Positions 45,301 to 56,520 of a stretch of DNA of 64,000 nt are shown here, piece after piece. Each line of letters begins with the position of its first letter. Within the stretch, counting starts at the first letter, position 1. The position numbers and the translations under genes were made by a program. Origin of the DNA: Protea cynaroides (Eukaryota; Streptophyta; Magnoliopsida; Proteales; Proteaceae); NCBI GenBank assembly GCA_028583415.1, contig CM053267.1, forward strand, positions 19,785,814 to 19,849,813. The letters run 5' to 3'. A model generated the notes under the pieces. It was not told the DNA's origin and made no database searches. It saw nothing but the letters and a program-made list of their open reading frames with translations.

Positions 45301-46760
45301 GATGCTAATTCTAAATTTTTCCATGATTTCGCAAAGGGCAAGAGAAATAAAAGCATGATCAGAGAGCTTCGGACTGAGAATGGAGCTTTGCTTGATAACT
45401 AGGAGGAAATAAAGGAGTATGTCAGCCAATATTTTGAGGATTTTCTCCATAATCCTGGGTATGTTACTGATTTTGGGTGTCTAGATGTTATTCCAGTTTT
45501 GGTAACGGTTGATGATAATAATGCTCTTGACATGATACCATCTGATGATGAGATCAAGTCTGTGGTCTTTGAGATGAATAAGGATAGCTCACCAGGTCCG
45601 GATGGGTACTCTGGTAAGTTTTATTGCCTTTGTTGGGAGATTGTTGGCAAGGATGTCTATGCTGCCATTCAATCTTTTTTGAAGGGTATGATGAAAGGGT
45701 TAGTTGTAATTATATTACGTTAATCCCAAAGAAAGATGGGGCAATCTATTTATCTGATTTCCGACGAATTTGTGTAGGAAATTTTCTATACAAAATTGTC
45801 CTCAAGATTCTTGCTTCGAGATTAGGGTTAATTATGGGTAGATTCATTTCTGAGGATCCAGGGGCGTTTATTAAAGGTCAGGCAATTCATGATAATATTG
45901 GTTTGGCGTTGGAATTGGTGATGGTTATGCACATGAAAACCAAGAAGGGGAATGTGGCTTTGAAGCTTGACACCCACAAGGCATATAATACTATACAGTG
46001 GGGTTTTATGCACATGAAAACCAAGAAGGGGAATGTGGCTTTGAAGCTTGACATCCACAAGACATATGATACTATACAGTGGAGTTTTTTACTTGCTGTT
46101 CTAAATAGATTTGGATTTTCCTCATTGTTTGTTGAGAGAGTAAGCAGTTTGCTTCACTCGGCCAAGCTCTCAAAAATGCTTAATGGTGGGCCTGTGGGGT
46201 TTTTCACCCCTGAAAGAGGTCTTAGGCAGGGGACCTTTTATCCCCTTTGCTTTTCATTCTTGCAGAGGAAGTCTTATGCAGGGGTCTCTATGATATGGTT
46301 GCTAAGGGTCTTATGGAGCCCATTTGTAAGGGTAGAGGTCTGGTTGAGCCAATACATCTCTTTTATGTAGATGACATCTTTATCTTTATGAAGGCAAGCA
46401 TTCGATCATGCAGTCGGCTTAAATGTTTGTTAGATCATTATGAGGCTTCTGGTAGACAGAAGGTTAGTCCTATGAAGAGCAAAAAAAATTTCTCACAGGT
46501 GTCGGTAGGAGGAGACGCCAAAGCATGTTGGATTGTCTGTAGTTCACTCAAGGTTTTTTCCCTACATCTTATTTGGGTGTAACTTTGTTTCATGGGAGGA
46601 CCAGAAGAGAATATTTCAATCCTGTTATGGATCGGTTTAGGAGGAAATTCGTAGCTTGGAAGGGGAGGCTTTTGTCGTATGCTGGTAGGGTGGAGTTGGT
46701 TCGAGTAGTGCTTAGTAGTGATTTTTTGCATTCTTTCTACGTATAGAAATGGCCTCAATC
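45301..46760 (+). pseudogene. LINE ORF2: reverse transcriptase (broken, motif A duplicated)
   Basis: 45499-45723 carries DNALDMIPSDDEIKSVVFEM and SSPGPDGYSGKFY. A frameshift near 45700 continues to 45624-46370 in another frame (NYITLIPKKDGA, DFRRICVGNFLYKIV, LASRL, GAFIKGQAIHDNI). The motif A segment VALKLDTHKAYNTIQW is followed at once by a second copy, VALKLDIHKTYDTIQW. Then come RFGFSS and PERGLRQGTFYPL, and after another shift LFYVDDIFIFMKAS (Asp-Asp pair) near 46355-46395. Confidence 0.88.
45927..46088 (+). repeat. 81-bp in-frame tandem duplication in LINE RT motif A
   Basis: Two copies of an 81-base unit (45927-46007 and 46008-46088) encode 27 residues each, differing at a few bases (Thr/Ile, Ala/Thr, Asn/Asp, Gly/Ser). 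The unit contains LKLD, the first catalytic aspartate of RT. Confidence 0.92.
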
Positions 46761-48480
46761 TCTGATTAAGACCGTGGAAGGATGGACGAGGAACTTTATT
46801 TGGACAGGGGAGCTAAATAAGAGGAAAATGGTGGTGGTTAAGTGGGACTCCTTGTGTGCTCCAAAGTCTGAAGGTGGCCTTGGCTTGTATCGATTGGGTA
46901 AGGTGAATGAGGCTTTGTTGAGTAAAATGGTTTGGAAGGTTAAAACTGAAAGTACTCCTTATACCCGCTCTGTGATAGGCCGTTGTTTTTTGAAGGATGG
47001 TTTGTTTAGGTCTCCTCGGTGTTCTTTTCCTGTGTAGAGGAGTATCAAAAAGGTTTGGGATTGGGCATTGAAACAAACCAAATGGATAATTGGGGATGGT
47101 TGGAGCATAAATGTGTGGTCTAATTTGTGGTTGGGAGAAGAGTCGTGGAAAGATCAAATTGGCTTTGACATGAGACTATTGAAAGGAATGGATTGTACCC
47201 TTCATGATCTATCAGTGATGGGCGCTGGAAGTGGCCTAATGTGGAATCGTCAATCTTGAATGGGTTGTTTGGGTCTGCATGTAGAATCTCCTTACGAAAA
47301 GCTCGCCCTGATCAACTTGTTTAGACAAGTGATCACTGGGGTACTTTCTTCGTTAAATTTGCTTGGGAGATATTGAGGGAAAAAACAGAAGCCGATATGG
47401 GGTTCGGTGGAGTGGCATAGGGGGTTAACCCTGGCCTTGTCATGGTTTTCTTGGCGTTGGTGTCTGAGTTGTTTACCAATAGAGGATGCGGTGATAAAAA
47501 GAGGGGTTTCCATGGCTTCTCGTAGTGCTCTTTGTAGTTCCCATGTGGAGAATGCAGATCATCTTTTTTGTAGTTATAAGATTTCGATGCAGGTATGGGT
47601 GTTAGTAGGCGCCAGCTTTGGAGTTGGCATTCCTAGGTTTGATCAGTGTGCTGATTTGTTGAGTTGGTGGCTGTGGAAGACATGTGCTTTTAGTTTGCGA
47701 TGCATTTGGACAGGTACACTTTTTGTGGTTTTAAAGACCTTGTGGGTCGCTAGAAATAGTGCTATCTACATAAATGTTTTGGTAAATGCTGATCAAATTT
47801 GGATGAAGGTTAAACAAGGATGTAGAGAGCTATCTATTCGGGATCCTTGTCTTATTCGCTCTTTAATAGATCTGCAATTGGTAAGGGTGTTCAATTTGAC
47901 CACAAAGTCTAATTCTAGATCCAGGATTTCAGAGTTATATTGGACTCTGCCATTGGAGGGGTGGTGCAAGGTAAATACGGATGGGTGTAGTTTGGGGAAC
48001 CCAGGAATTACGGGTAGGTGTAGTAATCCGACTGTCTAATGGACAAGTAATCTTTGCATTCTCTGGGATGGTTGGTATTTGTTATAATTTCATTGCCAAG
48101 TTAAAAGCAATTATTATGGGATTGAGGGAGGCTCCTAGACTAGGTTTTGTGAAAATTTAGATTGAGTCTGATGCAAAGTCGATTTTGTGGCTATTGCGAA
48201 ATGATAATATTTCATAGGTGGTCAAACAAGACTGGTTCGCCTTGCAAGGGGAGATGGCCCATTGTCAAATTCGGTTACCCATTGTTGGAGGTAAATATAT
48301 GTAGTTACAGATATCTTGGCAAGGATTGTTGCTCAAGAGAAAGTGTCTCGATGTTGGACTGCTTGTCCTGACATGGTGGCTAGGGAGGTTATGTGGGATG
48401 CCTCCCACAATTCATTGGTTGCCCGAGATGGCCCCTGCTAATGGCAATGTGGAAGGTAGGGGTTTAACATCCTATTAAGG
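46761..48480 (+). pseudogene. LINE ORF2 C terminus: zf-RVT-like region and RNase H (broken)
   Basis: 46774-47259 matches the region after RT in plant non-LTR elements (RNFIWTGELNKRKM, VKWDSLCAPKSEGGLGL, WIIGDGWSINVW). 47407-48039 holds a cysteine/histidine-rich zf-RVT-like segment (CSSHVENADHLFC) and then GWCKVNTDGCSLGNPG, the start of an RNase H domain whose remainder (IESDAKSILWLLRND, later LTWWLGRL) is scattered over frames to about 48477. RNase H fused to ORF2 is typical of plant L1 elements. Stops at about 48040 and 48160 disrupt it. Confidence 0.82.
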
Positions 48481-48489
48481 TGGTTTATA

Positions 48490-48543
48490 TTTTTTTTTTC
48501 TTCTTTTCATTAATATATTTCAGACTTCTAGCAAAAAAGAAAA
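48490..48543 (+). other. LINE 3' end with A-rich tail
   Basis: A T-rich stretch (TTTTTTTTTTCTTCTTTTC) and an A-rich tail (about 48532-48546) close the LINE. The tail runs into the AAAGGCAATTAGGATT duplication at 48544-48559. Confidence 0.9.
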
Positions 48544-48559
48544 AAAAGGCAATTAGGAT

Positions 48560-49396
48560 TTTGTACCCACTTAGCTTAAAAAGCCAACCTTATATATTTT
48601 TACCTTTAGTGAGCCTACTTTGAGCCTTTAAACTCTATTCTTCATTATACCCTAAACTATGAGCCTTGTAATGTTTATTTTCCTCATATTTTACCAACCT
48701 TTGAGCTAGTAAAGCATTAGAAATTGTTTAGTAGGTTTTGAGAAGAAAATATGTTTTGAATAAGTAAAGGGGTGCTATTGGCACATGTAAAAGTTGTATT
48801 TCAGAAAGTGGAATGTAATGGAAATGAGTTATCCTTGTTTATATAAATAAAGGAATAAGAAAAGAAACTGAAGTTTGGGAAGTTTTGTTGAAGAGCTTTA
48901 TTGATAAACCCTATTGTTTTAATTACTTAATTTTTGTCTTAATGCTCTATTGGTTTCTTGGGTTCTTATGTCAGTATTTTTTTTTATCCTTACTTCTAGC
49001 CCTAACGCCATTACAACCTTTATAAAGACCTTTTGATTCATATGTGAATGTTTTCTAAGTAGTGGAGATTTTTGGTGCATAAGCAAGCTTATGGTAGTAC
49101 ATATTCATAGTAAAATCTTGAGTGGAACAGTGAAACAGTGAAACCTCGAATTCTTAGGTGAGAAGAGAGAATCTCATAAGGAAATCTACTAAGCATTAGC
49201 ATTCTTGCTTTTGAATAAAACTGTTATGTTGATTTTTGTTTATGTTTTCTAAGTGACCTTCGATTATGACATATGGTGTCTCTTGATTTCTTGAGTTGGT
49301 TTTTGATTTATGGTCTGCATATTCTTTGAATTCCATTGGGTTGAAAATAAAAAAAGTTTGCTTAATCTTAATTTTACCCAAAGACGTGCAAAAGCT
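48560..49396 (+). other. Gypsy C 3' interior, right of the LINE
   Basis: About 840 bases of AT-rich non-coding DNA continuing from 20802. No gene recognised. Confidence 0.65.
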
Positions 49397-49411
49397 AAGT
49401 ATGGGGGTATT
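49397..49411 (+). promoter_or_regulatory. Polypurine tract of gypsy C
   Basis: AAGTATGGGGGTATT immediately before the right LTR at 49412. Confidence 0.85.
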
Positions 49412-50064
49412 TGATAAGTGTGTAATTTTTATATTTTTATTCCCTTCACACTATGATTTTTAATATGTTTTATGCCTTATTGAATTGATTAGAATTTATT
49501 TTATAAGTTTAACATATTTTAGAGACTTTGTGAATTAATTGCTAAAAGATAAGAAAATTTCAACACTCTTAATATTAACGTTTTGAGCTTCATGTAGGTT
49601 TTTGATGTGGAAAGAGTTTTAGAATTTAAAAGTAATCTCCAGTAAAGTTGTAGAGGACATCCTAAGCTTTCTAGAATGGTATTGTAGAGAAAAAAAATCT
49701 GAGTTTCTTTGGGCCTCCAAATGTTGCCTCGAAATCTGATAAATAAATCTAATCCGAATCTGAATCGAAGCAGCCGTACAATTTGATTAATGCATTCAAC
49801 GGTGGATGAAATTTCCATAAAGGGTTTCTTACTCAATTAGGAAACCTACAATAGAAGAGATTGAATCAATTTGGTATTTGAATCAAGTTAGGAATCCAAA
49901 TAAAAGATGTTGAATTAATTTGGTATGGAGTCAGATAGGGAAACTACCATTCTAGAAGTGTCCAAGAAAGGAAAGAAATTCTACAATTTTAGAATTCTAA
50001 ACAAAGAAGGAATTCTAAGCTACAAAGGATAGCCAATGCTTTATATGTAGGGCATTGGAGTTGA

Positions 50065-50125
<61 letters not shown>

Positions 50126-50999
50126 AATGATTTTTCTTTTATCTTTCTCTGAAAGGATTGTAATGTCTAGCTAGTTTATTCATTTAGTTCAAGAGGATTT
50201 TGAAGCCTAAACTCATGTCAATGATGTAATCTCTTTTGAGTAATGTTGTTCTTCTTTTCTCTTTTATTGGAATTATTTATTTCATTCTTCTCTCTTTAAC
50301 TACGATGTTTGTCTGAATAATTCAGTAATGGCCTGCTGAAATCAATTCGATTGATATTGATTGCTAGATCTAGAAACTGTGATACGTAATCATCCTGTTT
50401 CTAATCACAAGTAACAAATAGTGGTAGATGATTATGTCCAAGTTTTCATCTCATCACTGTGAATAAAATAACAGAAGTTAAATAATCCCCGCTTATAAGA
50501 GATTATTGCTTAGACTGACCGGATTTCTTCTTACTTAATGTTGTCATTGAATTAAATATTAAGAGTTTTTTTAGTATTGTTTAATGGTTAGATCTCTCAG
50601 AAGAGCTTGTTTCTGTAGAGATATTCAAGGGAAAACTTGGATAACTGAGCTTATTGTTATTTAGGGTCTTTAATTCTGATTGGGAGGAAGAGATTAACAT
50701 TGCAATTAATTTACTCATTGCATGTGTGGGTGAAGATTGAACCAAGAACTGAATCTTCCTATCTAATTACTTTTTCATTTAAATAATGTCTCTTTATTTT
50801 CAGTTTGATTCAACTAGCTAAAACCCCCCTTTGTTACTATGATTGCTTACTATTATTTAGCATTTTTAGGTTGAGTAGCATATAAATTCTAATCAAATCA
50901 TTCTCTGTGGGATCGACCTTTACTTACCTAGGTTATAGTTTATTAATTAGGTCAGTAAAGAAATACATAATTAAAATTGGTACATTCAACACGCTACCA
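49412..50999 (+). repeat. 3' LTR of gypsy C
   Basis: 1588 bases, TGATAAGTGTG to ACACGCTACCA, followed by TTAGG (51000-51004). It contains a pure CT repeat (50068-50121) where the left LTR has only a short interrupted CT tract. Confidence 0.92.
50068..50121 (+). repeat. (CT)n microsatellite in gypsy C LTR
   Basis: About 27 uninterrupted CT units. The corresponding position in the other LTR (about 18624-18652) is short and interrupted, so the repeat grew after insertion. Confidence 0.9.
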
Positions 51000-51004
51000 T
51001 TAGG

Positions 51005-52260
51005 CCTGACAAAACTATTATCGAGATGATGGAAAATTATAGGACTAGATGGATGAGAAGAAAATGAGTTGTCTAAGGATAAAGAGGTAGGAATGGAGGT
51101 GGGTCCAGGTATAAGAACACTTACAGAAGCATTTGGAGTAGCAGCAAGATATGTGCCTTTATTTAAAAGCACAGAACAATATCCAGGATCATAGACATTT
51201 CCGACAACTCTTTCTGCCTCACTTGGAGCAGCATTGGTAGGTAGAATTGGAGCATGATTTTCATAGCATGATTTTCATAGCATAATTTTCATGATCACAT
51301 TCAACAACATATTGTGTAAAATATGAAGGAACAACATCATTTTGTATTTGAGAAGTAGAACCTAAATTAGCTGAGCAAGGAAAAGTACCTATTGGAGTGT
51401 TGAGAACAACCAACTCCGAAAATAGGATGGTTCTAATGAGGCCGAGTGATCCTTTGTTGACAATTGAAATGGTTGTAAGGGAAAATTTTCCTCATTAAAA
51501 ACCACATATCTAGAAATGTGCATCCTTCTAGTGTCCATTTGATATCACCGATTGCCTTTGTGCACATCACTATATCCAAGAAAAACATACACCATAGAAA
51601 AAGGCTGCAGCTTATTCTTAGCATCTGGTCTAAGATAGGGAAAACATTGTACATCGAACACTTTCAACATTCCGTAGTCAGGATCCTTTTCCAACATTAC
51701 ATGCAAAGTATTATCAATATCCAATACTGTAGATGGCAATCTATTAATCACAAAGACTATTGTACTAAAAGCCTCAACCCAGAACCAAATTGGAACATTG
51801 GCTTGAGTCATCATTACTAATCCCAATTCGACAATATGCCGATGTTTTCTCTCGGCAATACCATTCTGTTCTGGAGTAGAAGGGCATGAAATATTTAACA
51901 CTATTTGACACTATTGAACATAAGTACGAAAGGCTCTACTAAAAAATTCTCCCCCACCATCACGTTAGAACACCTTATGCTTATAGTAGAGTTGTCTCCC
52001 TACCATTTTATGAAAACTCACAAAGATATGATAGAATTCAGATTTTTTGCTTCATAGGATAAAAGCAAATATATCTTGAAAAGTCATCTACAAAAACAAC
52101 ATAGAATTTGAATCGGTGCAAACTCAGTCCAGGGGCTGGTCCTCAGAGATCACAATGAACCCTGTCTAAAGGGTTTAAACTTTGTCGAAAAGATGTGAAG
52201 GGGAGCTTGTTGCTCTTGCTTATTTGACACCGACATACAGTGTCCAAAGATCCTAGAATA
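51005..52260 (-). pseudogene. Copia element D: integrase relic (right part)
   Basis: On the minus strand, 51901-51545 reads LNISCPSTPEQNGIAERKHRHIVE (the Glu-bearing end of the integrase core), then FVINRLPSTVL, DYGMLKVFDVQCFPYLRP and MVYVFLGYSD. Upstream pieces (to about 52260) give the RDGGGEFFSRAF region and a decayed pre-integrase end. Downstream (51172-50933 crossing the junction) is a Ser/Pro-rich linker. Together with 16823-17934 it forms one copia element whose gag, protease and LTRs are missing. Confidence 0.85.
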
Positions 52261-52269
52261 GAAATTAAT

Positions 52270-52990
52270 CCTATATGGGGCAATCATCTCATATGGCAAG
52301 ATTTAATATGGAATCTTTTAAGCATGGTAAGATCTAAGTATGTTATTTTTTAAGCATGACAAGATCTAAATATGGCATGTGTATATATGGCAAGAAATTT
52401 TTCCTATTCTACCAAATATAGCAATATAGATGGTAATGCAAATATGGTAAGAAATCTATTCAAAACTTACCAAATAAGCACACAAATATATATGGTAAGA
52501 AAATTGTTTAATATACCAAATATATCATATATTATTTATAGTAAGAAAATTGTCTAATCTTACTAAACATGTCATAATTCATGAATGGTAAGAAATTTGT
52601 CAAATCTTACTAAACATGTCATATAAGGTAAGAAGATTGTCTAATCTACCAAATATGTTAAAAAAATCATTTATAGTAAGAAAATTGTTTAATCTTACTA
52701 AACACTTCATCTATGGTAAGAAGATTGTCTACATCTTACTATATATGGAAAAAATCACATATAGTAAGAAATTTGTCAAATCTTACTAAACACTTCATAT
52801 ATGGTAAGAAGATTGTCTACATCTTATTATATATGGCAAAAATTATGTATACATGGTAAGGAATATTCTTCTTACCAAGTGTATTAAAACTTATTTTAAG
52901 ATGGTAAGAAATTGTCTCCTAACCATAGATATCAAAATTCACATATAGATGGTAAGATGTAGTCCTACTTACCATAGATATAAAATATTC
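52270..52990. repeat. Degenerate tandem array with hairpin-forming units
   Basis: About 13 to 16 imperfect units of roughly 40-60 bases, each with a GTAAGAAAATTGTC-like start and a TCTTACTAAACAT-like end. GTAAGA and TCTTAC are reverse complements, so each unit could form a short stem with a loop of about 8-12 bases. Units nearest 52560-52800 are most alike. No coding potential. Confidence 0.8.
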
Positions 52991-54777
52991 ATTCAAAATA
53001 GGCAAAATTATTTATTAAGTAAAAAAGAACAACTTCACTTTTGGTGCACCTATCTTATAAAATCCATATCAAATTGAATACTCCGTGAAAATTAAATCTA
53101 ATTACATGTAGAAACTAGATTGACAAAGCTAACTTTTCTCTTTTTTAAGAAACTAGATTGACAAATCTAACATTCATTTCATTTATACATTTATACAATG
53201 ATCACCCAAACACTCATGGATCTGGACCTAAGGCATGGGTGAGCCTCACTCTAAGTGGAACCACATTGGTGTGCATGAAACCCGAGATCCTGTACTGGTT
53301 TGGACATATTGGAATCCCCTAAACATTACATCACGAGGTACCACAGTCATGCATGTGGGGCCTATGGTGGGCCCGTACAGTTTATCCTTAAGTTATTACA
53401 AGATGAAGGTATAAGAATGGGGGATACATCTCTTGAGGGTGGGGTCATACTTTTGAACTAAATATTTAATTCAGATATCCATCAAATAATAAAACAATGA
53501 CTACGCGTCATAGACAGCAATATGGCAAGCAATATATAAGTACGCTGTGTTAAGCATGAGTTCGAGTACATAGCAAAGTACAAATTAGTCATGACTCAGA
53601 GCATCAGATTAAACAGAATATTGAGCATTGGATTTAAATATTTAAGCTAAGCATAGATAGCATAACAGGTATGGGCTTTAAGCACTAGGACCAAGCATTA
53701 CGAACTAGGTATGACATATGAGATGGGGTATGAGGGGGGATTAACTTGAACACACAAATAAAGATATAAACCTACTTTGAAACATGAACAAAGGAGTAAT
53801 AATATGGATAGTAAGCACAGACTAAACAAGATTTAATACAAAGAGATCAACACTAACAGACCAGATTTTTGTCGTTCAAGAAATGACTTGAAGGAAACTT
53901 GGGCATGTCATACTATTTATATGTATAAAACTCAAAGAATAACTATCAATACAATCTCTCCTAATCTAGATCACCCTCAATAATCAAAACTAGTATAAAC
54001 AAAAAAAACGAAACCTCAGCTAGAACTAAAACTATGACTATAAAAAAAAAATAGAGACAAATGTACAAAAATCCGCATCCTAAACCTGCTAAAAAAAGAA
54101 ATAAACTTAAGCCCAACCAACTAAAAAACATGTTCCAACCGAATGCCTATGCTGAGGGAGTAAAAATATGCTTCAGCATCTTAACTGATCACTGTTACCC
54201 CAAAATGGGAGAAGCAAAATACAAAAAAAGACAACAATCCAAAAGAAAAGAACATTCGGCCAAAACCAAAAATAAGAAGTAATAGAAAGAGCATGGGCTC
54301 TACAGAAGACCCAAAATCTGACTATCCTCCGTTTAGTGGACAAAATAGACCATGAACATGCTTTTCAATGTCACTTATCTTGCTGAAGTTTAATAAAAGA
54401 AGGGGGAAAAAAGTTTCTCAGTCCCATAGTCGAACACACTATGTGCAATAGGAAAACAATACGAATGCTATAATCTAAATCCAACTAAAATCAGAAATTT
54501 GACCAGCCAGAAGCATGCTTCTCTAAAAAGGGAAGACATCAAGCAAAAGGAAAATACCAAACCAAAACAAAGAATCAATAATGATAAGAAAGTACAATTG
54601 TAGGATAAGAAAGAGTAACCTTATTCTTACTGCACTTTTATAATGATTTAAACAAATTGGCAATCAGAGACGGAACATATTATTGCAGAGATTTTTTTTT
54701 TTCAACCAAGATCATATATAAAAAAAAATGTGAGAGGGAAAGGAAGAATACCTAGAAGCAGTTCCCCCTTATGAGGT
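52991..54777. other. Unassigned intergenic DNA
   Basis: About 1.8 kb of AT-rich DNA. I recognise no protein domain, RNA gene or transposon terminus. A more GC-balanced stretch at 53215-53400 (containing GGGCCTATGGTGGGCCC) stands out but reads as no known feature. Lysine-rich open frames such as 54061-54282 reflect A-rich composition. Confidence 0.5.
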
Positions 54778-55330
54778 CCAGTCTCTCTCTACAGCTTCCT
54801 CTTCTGCTACTTCCTTCTTTTTCTGTTTTCTCCTTTCTCTTCTGCTTGGCTTCTTCTTCCTTGGCTACCATTCTTCCCCTTATCTCCCAGCCGCACTCTT
54901 AACCTCTCTCAATCTCACCCCTGTAATTTTTTCTCCCTCTCTTCATATGTTTCTCACTCTTCTTCTCGCTCTGCTCTCACTTTTCCCTCTCATTGCCACA
55001 GCCGCTCTCCACTTCTATTTCTTCTCCACTCTTCTGCTTCTTTCTAAACCCTTACTCCTCCACCGAGTTTATGCAGAATCAGTTGCATGCCATAGCAAAT
55101 ACCCAAAGTGAGGGCTACTGGAGAGGGATTATGAAACCAAGGTTGATATTAGTGATGGATTTGAGAGATGTGAGGGTTTGAAATAGAGCTACCTGTCACT
55201 ATGACTTTGCCAAAAATACAGGGGGAGAAGAGCAAAAGCTTTCAAATTATACGAGTGATGTGGTGGATGCACTAAGAACAGAAGTCCATGATCAACTAGG
55301 TTCGAGGTAACTGTTTGGGGCTCTATGGTT
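54778..55330. other. Pyrimidine-rich stretch, nothing coding recognised
   Basis: Long C/T-biased tract (54778-55060) followed by mixed sequence. Its bias resembles a plant 5' UTR or LTR leader, but no gene can be attached to it in this window. Confidence 0.45.
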
Positions 55331-55388
55331 GATACGCGATCTTGATCGTCTCTCCCTCTTTTCCTTCTTTTTCTCTTCCCTCAATTGC

Positions 55389-55389
<1 letters not shown>

Positions 55390-55431
<42 letters not shown>

Positions 55432-55432
55432 C

Positions 55433-55474
<42 letters not shown>
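55390..55474 (+). repeat. (CT)n microsatellite, two blocks
   Basis: Two CT runs of about 40 bases each, separated by GGCAC. The Ser-Leu open frame across it is an artefact. Confidence 0.93.
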
Positions 55475-55477
<3 letters not shown>

Positions 55478-55596
55478 CTCTCCTTCACTCAGCCGAATGA
55501 AAAACCCCCCTGATTTCCCTTTCTTCCTTCAGGCCGATAACTGCCTTATTCCTTCTCCTTCCTTGCAATCGGGCATTATCTACTTACTCCAAGGGG

Positions 55597-55748
55597 AAAC
55601 TGATATCATAATTCAGCACTCATAATTTTACTGTAAGACACCAAAAAAATGAAGTCTCATCTGTAAGTAAGTAAACTGATATCATAATTCAGCAGTCATA
55701 ATTTTACTGTAAGACACCAAAAAAATGAATTCTCATCTGGGAGTAAGT
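55597..55748 (+). repeat. 76-bp tandem duplication beside copia F
   Basis: Two nearly identical 76-base units (55597-55672 and 55673-55748) share ACTGATATCATAATTCAGCA and TTACTGTAAGACACC. Copia F begins inside the tail of the second unit, so the duplication predates the insertion or arose at its edge. Confidence 0.88.
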
Positions 55749-56122
55749 GGCCCACATGACACTATCCATTTTAGGTATCCCCTATTAGGTGAGTTATGAA
55801 AGTCAGATCTCTGCGGGACATGTGGCACCTAGATCACCGTCCATCCTTGATGGAAGGAGACGGTTGGTCTATAAATACTAATGGGTAAGGGTCCTGTGCA
55901 CACTTATAGAAATTGAGAACTTCATTACGTTCTCTGTCTGGGAATACAGTCAGTGCATAGAAATCTTTTCCCTCTCTTCTCTCTGGTTGTGGAGCACAGC
56001 ATATCAGAGTACGTCAAGACAACATCGGTTGGACGGACAACAGGTGGAACAGATCCCTACATTACGGGTATGTCGAATCTTATTCCGCATAGACATACAT
56101 ATGGATTGTAGTTTTTCTTACA
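55738..56122 (+). repeat. 5' LTR of copia F
   Basis: About 385 bases nearly identical to 62213-62597. It contains TATAAATA (55870-55877) and ends TTTTTCTTACA. Confidence 0.9.
55870..55877 (+). promoter_or_regulatory. TATA box of copia F LTR
   Basis: TATAAATA about 130 bases into the LTR. The same box lies at 62343-62350 in the other LTR, where it could drive transcription outward to the right. Confidence 0.7.
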
Positions 56123-56125
56123 TTA

Positions 56126-56137
56126 TGGTATCAGAGC
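56126..56137 (+). promoter_or_regulatory. Primer-binding site of copia F, initiator tRNA-Met
   Basis: TGGTATCAGAGC three bases after the LTR. Confidence 0.95.
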
Positions 56138-56229
56138 GGTGTTTCCGCCGCCCGTCCACCATGACTGGATGCCGTGAGCATCATAAGAAGAAAAATAAAA
56201 TATTAATTCTATTCTTTTGTTTCGGCCGC

Positions 56230-56520
56230 CAACAGCCTGCAAAGACTCGCAGCTGACTGTAGGCATAAGGGGGCCAGCCAATGCATCTCTGTAGCCGCGC
56301 TAGACGCAGCAGGCCAACCAGCAAGGGCTAGGTAGTCGTGGCCATGCGCAGCCAGTAGGCTGCAGAAGCCAACCCTCAGCAGCCCGTAGAGAGCCGAGCA
56401 TATAGCAGCCGCAGGCATAAAGGGCAGCCAAGCAGACTACCGGCCGCCCTAGGCACAGCAGGCCAGCCCGCAAGGGCAAGCCGGCCGCGGCCATGCGCAG
56501 ACAGCACTGCCGCAAGCTTG
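56230..56520. repeat. GC-rich imperfect tandem repeat in copia F leader
   Basis: Two diverged units of about 100-150 bases (from about 56263 and 56412) share GGCATAA, CACAGCAGGCCA-like, CCAGCAAGGGC-like and GGCCATGCGCAG phrases. The open frames it produces on the minus strand are composition artefacts. Confidence 0.7.

Larger units (their letters stand above)
20819..48543 (+). mobile_element. L1-type LINE, nearly full length, broken by three later elements
   Basis: The element runs from 20819 to an A-rich tail at 48530-48543 between exact 16-base duplications. It consists of 20819-21176, 23423-23888 and 42747-48543; subtracting the solo LTR and copia A (each with one target-site copy) leaves about 6.6 kb, the normal size of a plant L1. 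Order: ORF1 N-terminal region, ORF1 with DUF4283-like domain and zinc knuckle, then ORF2 endonuclease, reverse transcriptase, zf-RVT-like cysteines and RNase H. The ORF1 frame is restored exactly when the solo LTR and one duplication copy are removed. Stops, frameshifts and an 81-base duplication in RT make it inactive. Confidence 0.92.
17935..50999 (+). mobile_element. Gypsy element C (Athila-like), internally deleted and split by a LINE
   Basis: LTRs at 17935-19529 and 49412-50999, a tRNA-Asp-type primer site (19536), a purine tract before the right LTR (about 49397-49411) and a perfect 5-base TSD TTAGG (17930-17934, 51000-51004) delimit one element. Without the LINE insertion its interior is only about 2.1 kb and keeps just the integrase C terminus (19927-20130), so it is a deletion derivative. 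The tRNA-Asp primer and the VNGHRLKPYY integrase tail suggest the Athila group; the lineage is inference. The LTRs differ at roughly one position in eight over the first 130 bases, making C older than copia A and B inside it. Confidence 0.88.

Noticed and set aside
53215..53400. Possible gene fragment in a GC-balanced patch
   Set aside because: No frame stays open and no motif is recognisable; left as unassigned intergenic DNA.
54061..54282. Lys-rich 73-residue frame
   Set aside because: It reflects A-rich composition; no conserved motif and no gene context.
55329..55625. 98-residue Ser-Leu-rich frame
   Set aside because: It is produced by the CT microsatellite; no real domain on either side.
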